64,000 nt of DNA from Isoperla grammatica (Eukaryota > Arthropoda > Insecta > Plecoptera > Perlodidae). Made by a program: the position numbers and the translations under genes. A model generated the notes under the pieces. That model saw only the letters and a program-made list of their open reading frames with translations. It did no database searches and had not been told where the DNA came from. The stretch lies in assembly GCA_945910005.1 (NCBI GenBank), contig OX246743.1:9232736-9296735 (forward strand), given 5' to 3'. Each line of letters opens with the position of its first letter. Position 1 is the first letter of the stretch. Shown here piece after piece: positions 54,896 to 64,000 of the stretch.

Positions 54896-55550
54896 ATTAT
54901 GTGAAATAGGCAGGCTATACTCTATGCTCCATCTACTTGAAACAGGTTAATTAGTGTTAATTTACTACCTTTGGTTGAATACCTGTAAACTCCTAACACA
55001 GCAGGTGTTACTCATGAAACTTGTGCACTCTACTAAGCGGAAGACCGCCGATAGATTACCAGGAATCTGTTGATATCCACTAAACAGCGTGCATAAAAAG
55101 GGATGCAGAGTATGTGAATCTGAGGTCGGTATGAGACAAGTTATGTTGGGGGTTATAGTATATTACTAACTATAACTATACAATCTGCCAATATGCAGAT
55201 CCAGATAGTAAAGCGAACTTTAAGCCCCGCCAATTCGGCCGGTAAATTTACGCCTGTAACAGATGTGTTGAACTTGAAATTGGGTGATAAGCTTATCTAG
55301 AGGGCTAGCGAGCAAATACTCCAAGACGCATTATAAATAGTTTAGAGTTGTTCAACAAACAAAGTTGACAGGATGCCAACAGGGGCTCGGCAGCAGCTAA
55401 TGGATAACTTGTTGCAGTTTCGCCTGCAGACTACAGAGAGTCTATACACACTGTTTGTTATCACGAGCAGACATGCATTGACAGGAGAGGTTTTGAGGGC
55501 CTGGGCTCGCCAAACATTTTTTGCCCATTTTTTTTTTTTTAGTTAGATCT
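54896..55550. other. Unassigned
   Basis: No gene or repeat family seen; ends in a T-run near 55530. Confidence 0.35.
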
Positions 55551-55852
55551 CACGACTATATAGTAGCCATCATTTTCGTAGAGCGCTAGCGGTTCCTTTC
55601 AGTTCTTCTTGAATAGAGCTCGCTGTCATGTACTCATCACAGCTACAATAAGGCAGACGATTGCTTTGACACCGGTCAAGAATTTGTTTTGTAAATTTGT
55701 GTTTTTGCCCCTTTTGGTGACAGTAGTAGCATCTTTGACAGTGCGCCCGCCCGCGGAGAAGCTCATTGTGCGAAGTTAAACGGGCATGTAACCCTTCGTG
55801 AATAGAGCTCGAGAAAGCGCTCTACAGAAATGAGGGCTACTATAACTATATA
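55551..55852. mobile_element. MITE, about 300 bp
   Basis: ACTATATAGTAGCC..TCATTTTCGTAGAGCGCT at the left is inverted at the right (AGCGCTCTACAGAAATGAGGGCTACTATA). GAATAGAGCTCG occurs directly repeated inside (near 55611 and 55799). Confidence 0.65.
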
Positions 55853-56205
55853 GGGTACATTCCGAAACCCCCTGAAAATGATGGGGTTGCAGCATCAGCT
55901 AACACGTCCCAGTGTCACAGTTTGTCAAACGTTTCGGAACGCCTATAAGCAAAAAGATGGAGGAAATGCGCGCTAAAAATTTGTAACGAAATTAAAAAAA
56001 ACAATATTCTAATCGTTTCCCAATAATAACAAATACGAAATGTAAAATAATAAAATCCTGCAACGCCAGGTATAAATAACGGTCAAATTATAAAATTTCT
56101 GACAATTTAACGAGCTTTTAAATTATTGCATTTTGAAAACGCCGCGAGGTTATGGAACGGCCTCAGCACGGAAATGGCATATTCAGCTAGTTTCGGAACG
56201 TACCC
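55853..56205. mobile_element. MITE, 353 bp
   Basis: GGGTACATTCCGAAAC and GTTTCGGAACGTACCC are inverted ends. It abuts the previous MITE. No target duplication could be fixed because both flanks are TA-rich. Confidence 0.75.
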
Positions 56206-56216
56206 ATATTAGTCCT

Positions 56217-56517
56217 GGGCCCTAGCAACACCAAAAGACAACAATGAAACAAATGAATTGAATCGATGGACAAACAACAAGCTGTCAAAAAATAATTGTG
56301 TCTGATTTTGGAAAACAAAACCAAAACCAAACAAATACACATACAAAACTTTCACTTAGTCGTTGTCTATCATTAAAAGTTTTAAATGGCGAGTAGTTTC
56401 TATTGCTACACTAGTTTTTATTTCTATGGTTGCAATTTTATTATTTTGACAGCTGATGGTTTGTCCATCAGTTCAATTAATTTGTTCCATTGTTGTCTTT
56501 CGGTGTTGCTAGTGCCC
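56217..56517. mobile_element. MITE, 301 bp, 70-bp TIRs
   Basis: GGGCCCTAGCAACACC..GACAACAATG is inverted at the right as CATTGTTGTC..GGTGTTGCTAGTGCCC, and the arms extend through TGATGGACAAAC to AGCTGTCAAAA. Third of three MITEs in a row. Confidence 0.85.
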
Positions 56518-57194
56518 TGTACCTACACTCTATAATATGCTGTTGATTGACTCGTCTGGGTAGATTAGGTCAAGGGTGACTCTGCCAGTCGTAAGAGGCG
56601 ATAAAAAGAGACCCTGTGACATTTCTCCCTTTAAGATCCTCCTCCCACTTGCCCCTTCCCCCTTACCCCCGCGATGTGTAATGTAAAAAATAAAATAATA
56701 AAATAAATAATGTAAACAAAAATCTGATTCGGCAGACGTCGTACCTGAGCTGTCGAGTACGTCGATCAATCAATTCATTATTAAGTCAATCAATTTTACT
56801 TGGTTGGGGGGGGGGGGGGGGAGAGGGGTAACGGTTAGGGTGTTCGAATAGTTGATACAGAATATCCGAACGCTGACATGAAATTGAAATTATGTACTTT
56901 ATTGATTAATAAATGAATACGATATATATTATATAACAGCACCGACCCCCAGTGAAGATTTTACTCTCAAGTAGGGGCCTTCTATATCAGTATTACCTAT
57001 AAGAACGTAGGTAGTAACTAACTAAAAACAAAACAATAATAAACTAGAAACACAAGTCATACTAAAAGTCTTCTGTCTTAGTCAATGGGACGGTACAGTT
57101 GCAAGAAAGTATAGGAATGTTAAAGTTCCTTAATAAACTCAGTGTGAGACCGGGACTTTGCCTTGTGACTGAGGAAAACCTGTAAAACCCCAAA
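56518..57194. other. Spacer with poly-G
   Basis: A G-run lies near 56806-56820 next to GAGAGGGG. The downstream part to 57194 precedes the tRNA-like region and could be the body of the same SINE on the minus strand. Confidence 0.4.
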
Positions 57195-57275
57195 GTGAAA
57201 ATTGCTGGTATCGAACCGACGACCTCCCAAATTAGAATAACGCGTCTTACAGCCGAGCCGCCTCTTTTGGTGATT
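57195..57275 (-). repeat. tRNA-derived SINE head
   Basis: The minus strand reads an A-box-like CGGCTCGGCTGTAAGACG, then GGAGGTCGTCGGTTCGATACC with a near-consensus B box, about 65 bases in all. The sequence after it on minus (toward 56950) may be the SINE body. Confidence 0.5.
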
Positions 57276-58067
57276 GTTGGAAGAATCAATACCGTAGTAG
57301 GAATTGTAAAAAACTATCAATAGATCCAAAGCACTTTCACATACCGAAATTTGACAAACTATTCTGTATGCTAAGTTCGACCTAGAACGCCTATTCTATA
57401 CAATCCACAGGACAATAATATTGTGTTATTTTATTTATTGTTATCTAAACCCTTGATACACTCATAAGCATTGCACAGAAGTAACAAAGTAAGTAGTAAC
57501 CGAACAAATAAGTAACGTAAGTAACTGTACTGTAAAAGTGTCGCGAAATTAAAGCTCCCCCAAAAGTTTTTGGCATAAATTTAACATTTTTCAGAAGGAC
57601 CATTTTACGAAAAGATATGCTTGCATTTGGGTAAATACTAGACAGTCTGTTTGTGTATACGGCAGGAGAACACGCTGATAAAAGTATGTTGTGTACATAG
57701 TCTGTATTTGATGCGTGAGTCAACACGACGTGGCGGGAAACAAGTATAATCTTGAAATGCATTTTCTGTGCGACTTGTGTGTTCTTATCGCGCGGATGAA
57801 AAACTGCACATTGGGATAATCACACTGAGTAAATAACGTGAATATATTCTCATTTTGAATTTATGCGTTTATCTTATATAATACCTGTTCAGAGAAATTA
57901 CTAGAAACATATCATATGTATTAAATTTATTGTTTGTTAAGCTTTCATGTAGAACTTAATACGCATGCATACAGGGCCGAAACTAGGGTATAAAAATCAC
58001 CCAGGTATGATTGGGAAAAGTACAATGAAGGGTTGGTCTGGGGAAAGCCCCCCCCCCCCCCACCATC
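57276..58067. other. Unassigned with MITE end-like start
   Basis: CAGGGCCGAAACTAGGG near 57973 looks like a hAT-type terminus, but no partner end was found. C-run at 58051-58061. Open frame 57445-57762 (minus) has no recognised domain. Confidence 0.3.
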
Positions 58068-59875
58068 CAGTGGCGTAGGAACCGGGGGGGCAGGGGGGGG
58101 GGCAATGCTCGGCCCCCAGTGGTAAAAATTAGTTTTCTAACGATATTTTCGGAGAAAAACTGTTGATAAAGAACACTTCACTTATGAAGGAGCCTATAAT
58201 TATAAGATTTCACCTGACAGCTGTAATGTTCAGTCAGTAAGGGTGAAGAAACTTGTACTTCTTGAAAAGTCCAACCCTTTCTTTGTAAAATCACCCTATC
58301 AATTCATGGGTTGCAAAACCGTTCATTTAGCCAGACCACGGATTTACAGAATCTCGTAACGTTAATAAATAATGCGTCATTTCATTTTACACATATATTC
58401 TTAGCTAGGAAGTGTTTGTAATAGAGAATTTCAAAATTAATTTACATAGTAGGTTAAACCTACAAAACAATGTTGATGAAAGGTTAAAATACCAGAATAA
58501 AATATCTTAATACTAGATATTTTAATCTACCTTTTCAAAATAATACCTCAGATCGCTTCTAAGGCCATCTTGATGGCAATAGTACCCCAAAAAAAATTGC
58601 CTCCGGCGGCTGGGGCTTCGCCCCAGACCCCAGACTTCCCACGCAAATACTGTTGATCGTAGGTTGAGCCCCCCCAAGGAAAGCCGAAACTCGACACAAC
58701 AGAGACTCAACACTCTATGCATCTGTAAAGCCTACCAAGATCATTACCGTCTCGACATAAATCATGTTATGAATGACTTCATTGAAAGTTCAGCATATAG
58801 GCGTGATGTTTCTGGATTTGGTAAAATTGCAACGAGCAAGTAAATATTAAGGCGGGACAACACTGAAAGTCTCATTATTTATAACAAAAAATTTCAATCT
58901 ACAATTTTTTTTATTTAATTGTTTAAACTATTAACAATCGATTCAAAACACAAAGTAAATTATATATTTCATATAAAATACTCATATCTATATTCTTGTG
59001 GATGTATGCGCTGCATGTTTGCCCTAAAATGCGAGCAAAGACCGGTTTTGTTGCGATTTTGCAGGAAGTATTTTTCCTACACAATACAGTATGGAGAAAT
59101 TCATATCTTCTAAACTGGCCACCTAAATATTATAATATTTTGTGTGTATGTTCTCCAATGCTATTAAGATAAAATGATGCATGGCCACGTTTGTATCTAT
59201 GTAAAAAGTATTTTTTGTTCATTAAAACATTTTTATTTTTATTTTTTTATAAAAATGTTAAAAGTAAAAAATGTATAGCCTCCATAAAAACACAGGTTCA
59301 AAGTGGTGATGCATCATTTCATTGCTTGTCTGCATAACTTCAAATAACACTTTACAAAAGTTGATAATCTCAATTAGTTCTCATGTAATCGTTTTTCCGG
59401 TGTGCATTGTTGTAATAACAACAACAATGTCAATAACAATAGAAATGTAAATATATAAAAAAAAAAAAAAAAATTAATAACTTTAGGTAAGTGTTTGATG
59501 TGTTCAACAAGTTTCAGTTTAATCAAAACACAACTTATTTTAGATAGTAAGCTTATGCCTAATTGTTATTTTATTCGTAGGAATGACGTTTTATTTAATA
59601 TTTTCATTTTTTTTTAATTTAAATATCCATATTTTATTTAAGGGAGTTTTATTTTCAACTTTGATAAAGTGTTTTTTTTTACTTGCATACGAATGATGCA
59701 GTTTTCAATATTTAACTTACTCCCGCGCTTACTCTATTGATTACTGAATGATACTTACATGATGAATGCCCTACCCCCCCCCCCCCCAGCTCTCCACCAC
59801 ATGTTGAGACAGGAGAGAGTCCTCATAAATTTGCCCCCCCCCCCCCCCAACTTTCAAAATGTTCCTACACGCCTG
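58068..59875. mobile_element. Possible degenerate hAT-like element
   Basis: Left end CAGTGGCGTAGGAACCGGGGGG; possible right end TGTTCCTACACGCCTG (59860-59875), an imperfect inverse. The flanks CCACCATC and CCACCCCC agree only partly. Inside, GCCTCCGGCGGCTGGGGCTTCGCCCC near 58600 is a motif also seen in weaker form in the MITE at 4145-4587. The AT-rich rest has no coding frame. Confidence 0.35.
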
Positions 59876-62630
59876 CCACCCCCCCCACCCAATGCGGATC
59901 CGGGGCGCACAGCCCCATTCTTATAGTAAGATAGGAGCGTTTTAACGAGTTTTGGTCTGTTTTTCTTTTACAACATTTGTAACTGGTGACTGGTGTGACA
60001 TTTACGGTAGTATTAGCAAGTCAAAAATGGTCTACTCCCGATTTTTTACCCGGGTATTTACCCAGTTAAAAAATAAAGCTTTTTATTTACATTGTTGCAC
60101 AGCAAATTTCTTCCACACACCAGAATTAACATTAATTAATAATTAATTGTTTTGAATTCGTTCATAGTTATTCTTTTAGCATTATACCTCCAAAGAGTCT
60201 TTTTCCCCGAGGGTTTTCAAACCTGGAGTCATCTACCACATTGTGAACGCACCTCTCTACAACTAACCTGAATGCCTGCACATTGTGTACAGTCTGTTCT
60301 TTTCGCTAACGTCGGTACAGTCGACTACAAAAGCATTGTTCACTTTAAAAACGGCGTAAATGAACGTAACGTTTGTGGTTTGTATCACGACCGTAACTCA
60401 CAAACCAAAGTAATGAATATGAATATGAATATGAATAGGTTCATGTTTATAATAATGTTAAGAACAAGTGTACATTTATTCAAAACAAATAAATACATCA
60501 TTCAGCTCAAACAAAATGTTGTAATTGATTTCACTTAAAAGAAATAATGGGGGGATAAAAGTGGATACACAGAGGACATGAAGTATAGACAACTTTCGTA
60601 ATGTATTTGAATTTTATTGATGCATTATCTACAATCTTAGTGAAAAACACCAACAATAAATTAAATAGGTATCAATCAATATATTCAATTCAATTCAATT
60701 CAATTTATTCAGTGGCCACATATTACAAATCAATATGAATTACAATACATTTTTTTTTACGTTGATCAATACCTACTTAGCCGATAGCTCTGATTTTGTC
60801 ACGCAGGAAATTCTTCAACCATATATCCATAGGTTGTACGTACGTCACAGTGTGCGCTTAGCGGCCATCTTTACGACAATTCGTAGCTAGTTTGTATCTA
60901 CATGTGTACACCACAAACAACCTGAGATACTTTAATATTGATTTTACTTTTTTTTAATACATGAGATTACTTAAAGTTAATTATCAAATAATACCCTACA
61001 ATGTTTTAGGCTGTGCCTAAATCCATTATATCCGAATCAAGGCCGCTGTTACGACACGCGGGAACCCTTAAGCCAGTTACATTGTTTACAGTGCAGAATT
61101 ATTGTTTTATTTACTGAAGGAGTGGACTAGTGTGTAATATATTTACCTGGAACAAGTGTATCTTGCAGCTGGGCCAAAACCACAAGATCAACTAGCTGAG
61201 GGTAATTTTTATATTCTATGACGTTTCACTTCTTTCACTTCAAGTATCGACTAACGGTCAACTAAAACCAACGAACGTTGTGTTTAGAGTTTCCACGTAT
61301 ATTTATCTAGTACGTGTACTGAGCACATTACTATGCACTACCACCACCACTACAAAACAAATCACTACATGCAGCTAATAATACCATACACAACTATTCT
61401 ATACTGCTACTACGATAGCATTGTGCTGTGTACACACGCAACATCAACGCGATAGCATTACAGCTACAAGAATAACAGACAGAAGCAAATAATTAAACTG
61501 AAACGCAACAATGCCTCCTTTGAGAATTAGTCAATTGAAGCTTTTATAGGGAAACGTTTATGTAACTATTGAAAAGTTTTGGTACACTCTAGTCTACACC
61601 TTTTACAAAGAAGTTATCGATACAAAATGAACCAATTCAGTTAAAATTAATCTATCACTTTAAATACAAGCACATACTGGACATCTAGATCACTTACTAA
61701 GCAAGATATTTCGAGGTCACCAACACCTTTCACAAGCACTGTCTTTGCCCAACCGGCGCCAGTCAGACAGGGACAATGCTTGAGGAAGGAGTAAGAGACT
61801 CCGAAAAATAACGCAAATTAAGATAAGTAATCCAAGTTGTAGATCAGTGTGGGCTTGTGTTTATCATAGTGTACCGGTATTATAACTAAACCAAGAGTTA
61901 TTGACTGTCCATGATTCAGAGGAGAAACTCCTAAGCACGCAGTGCCTGAATCAGGTATTTGACCAATCTAGGTATGATTCGTTCCACCCTGTTGACACTT
62001 GACAGCAGAGATATATGTTCTGTAAACGTTTTCTTCGACGGATGAGTAGAACTTCTCTTCCAACCATACAGCGATTCTGAAAGAAATGAAGAGAACACAA
62101 ATAAATTATTGTTTTGCGTTTGGCCAAAAGAATCATAATACTAGAAAAAAAACTCTAACTCAAGCGTAAAATAAACTTGATATTTGCATACACCATCCAG
62201 CTTTTGAACCATCTTCCAAAACAAAAACAATAAGCGCTTGCATGTTATGATAACACAGCTCATATGCAGTTATATTTTGCCATTTAAGATGTTGATTAGG
62301 TGAAGATGAAGGAACATTAGAAAATATCTTTGTAGGCGGGATTTCAACTCTCGTAGAGTGGGGTGGTCAATCAAAGGTTAGCACGTACAAGAATGCTACC
62401 AACTTGAGAATACACTAAAAAAGTATATATTTTTTGTTATGCTTAATTTCATACCATAAAAAAGTTATTATGCCTCTTGCTGGCAATATTCAAGGAGACT
62501 TCAAGTATAACTATCAAATTAATAAATTAGATTTACTATTATTATCCATTTGAAGGAATGGAAAGAAATTGCACTTCCACATAAAGATTTCCAAATAAAT
62601 CCTTACCCCTATCCAGGTATAGGGTTGAGT
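59876..62630. other. AT-rich DNA without recognised genes
   Basis: Small simple repeats: GAATAT units near 60415-60440 and CAATT units near 60687-60705. Near 60840-60880 the minus strand has AAGATGGCCGC (YY1-like) and TGACGTAC. No protein domain recognised. Confidence 0.4.
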
Positions 62631-63388
62631 TTCGTTGCTCGTTGAGCACCACGTAGTGCAGCCTCGTCGTACGTTGAGCACCACGTAGTGCAGCCTCGTC
62701 GTAAGTTGAGTACCACGTAGTGCAGCCTCGTCGTACGTTGAGCACCCCGTAGTGTAGCTTCGTCGTACGTTGTGCACCACGTAGTGCAGCTTCGTCGTAC
62801 GTTGAGCACCACGTAGTGCAGCCTCGTCGTAAGTTGAGCACCACGTAGAGTAGCTTCGTCGTACGTTGAGCACCATGCGTAGTGCAGCCTCGTCGTACGT
62901 TGAGCACCACGTAGTGCAGCCTCGTCGTACGTTGAGCACCACGTAGTGCCGACTCGTCGTAAGTTGAGTACCACGTAGTGCAGCCTCGTCGTACGTTGAG
63001 CACCACGTAGTGCAGCCTCGTCGTACGTTGAGCACCACGTAGTGCAGCCTCGTTGCTCGTTGAGCACCACGTAGTGCAGCCTCGTCGTACGTTGAGCACC
63101 ACGTAGTGCAGCCTCGTCGTACGTTGAGCACCACGAAGTGAAGCCTCGTCAATCGTTGAGCACCACGTAGTGCAGCCTCGTCGTACGTTGAGCACCACGT
63201 AGTGCAGCCTCGTCGTACGTTGAGCACCACGTAGTGCAGCCTCGTCGTACGTTGAGCACCACGTAGTGCAGCCTCGTCGTACGTTGAGCACCACGTAGTG
63301 CAGCCTCGTCGTACGTTGAGCACCACGTAGTGCAGCCTCGTCGTACGTTGAGCACCACGTAGTGCAGCTTCCTCGACCGTTGATCACA
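62631..63388 (-). repeat. 32-bp minisatellite, about 24 copies
   Basis: The consensus unit is GTTGAGCACCACGTAGTGCA followed by GCCTCGTCGTAC. The central copies are nearly identical and the edges are more variable. Because 32 is not divisible by three, the frame shifts each unit; no minus-strand frame of the unit has a stop, so three overlapping open frames of 153-281 codons arise with a 32-residue super-period. Translation is not supported by any start or splice context. Confidence 0.93.
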
Positions 63389-64000
63389 ATTTAAGTGAGG
63401 TGCTCACATTTCTGCTGCAATAAAATGAAACATGCGTTACAAGAATTTTAGAGAATGTTTTTTCAATGTTATTAGTTATATTGAATTGTTTGAAATTGTA
63501 CAGTGATGTAAATCGATGATAGTGTATGAATAGTTTACAAATCATCTAAAATTAATAAATCATCTAAATAGGTTCATGTTGCTTTATATATCTCTTGCAA
63601 ACGCTATCCGAAACAATGTTAGGTGATCGATAAGACAAACAAAGTTCCCAACACATGCCTAAACGGGATACGAAACAAAGACAGTTTGGTGGCATAATAC
63701 GCTTAGGATCCGCCACCAACAGCATAAAACACAAAAATGAAATTTGAAGCTTCTCGCTTCAAAAGCAAACACACTTCATCAAACAACAAAACGTCGACAA
63801 TTCTAGAAAGAACAAAACACTATCAATATAACAGTATAATATAATATCCCTCAAGAAGGACATTGACTCCCTGCCCGACTCAATGAGCAGGACAGAGAAG
63901 GAGGCAGCCTTATATTGGATAGCAAGAAAGAAGAATGGCTGAAGAGGCCAACTCTGCACAGGAGAAAAAAAAAGTATAAAGTTAGGTGAGACTAACTTAA
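63389..64000. other. Right edge, unassigned
   Basis: AT-rich, with a GAAGCTTCTCGCTTC inverted pair near 63748. No gene seen. Confidence 0.35.

Noticed and set aside
58068..59875. Confident hAT transposon call
   Set aside because: The right end and the flanking duplication match only in part, so it is kept as a low-confidence feature.
62631..63388. CRISPR-like array
   Set aside because: The 32-bp units are contiguous without unique spacers and the genome is animal; it is a minisatellite.

Overview
The window reads as a repeat-dense, non-coding or gene-poor stretch of an animal nuclear genome. An animal source is indicated by a full-length BEL/Pao retrotransposon (a metazoan lineage), a Ty3/gypsy element primed by tRNA-Trp, a LINE 3' end, tRNA-derived repeats and many small terminal-inverted-repeat (TIR) elements. 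Long microsatellites and AGGCCTA-rich DNA fit a marine invertebrate, but I cannot name the phylum. No conserved host protein-coding gene was recognised.

Layout. 1-3.8 kb: a 5'-truncated LINE lying between two (GA)n tracts and split by a 1.7-kb foldback element. 3.8-26.2 kb: a tandem array of an unknown repeat of roughly 2.0-2.3 kb (2.2 units), cut open by a hAT-like MITE, a 1.06-kb long-TIR element and a 15.7-kb composite insertion. The composite has its own TIRs and carries, nested inside it, the BEL/Pao element (8.9-15.5 kb, one open 1.7-k-residue polyprotein, apparently identical LTRs) and the Ty3/gypsy element (15.9-20.3 kb, gag and pol as stop/start-overlapping frames). 26.2-32 kb: mostly unique AT-rich DNA with one tandem duplication. 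32-34.5 kb: nested MULE-like MITEs, a BEL remnant and a gypsy LTR-gag remnant.

34.5-53 kb: a second tandem array with a period of about 1.67 kb; each unit holds two tRNA-like modules on the minus strand. It is opened by a 4.27-kb TTAA-flanked element, which holds a 580-bp tetranucleotide tract and a candidate two-exon small gene with a CpG-rich upstream region, and by a 4.94-kb LTR element with 716-bp LTRs but no gag or pol. 53-64 kb: a chain of MITEs, homopurine/homopyrimidine runs and a 32-bp minisatellite of about 24 copies that is open in all three minus-strand frames.

Insertion order can be worked out because sister units of each tandem array preserve the empty sites. Target-site duplications found this way are TTAA, ATAT, TTCGTCCA, CAATTG, CAG, TAATAATAT, TTCCCAAC, CGTC, ATGTA and AGAT. 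The most interesting unexplained items are the two large tandem arrays, the two-exon gene inside the TTAA element, the gag/pol-less LTR element with its repeated GTGAC..GTCAC motif, and the promoter-like motif clusters inside two TIR elements.
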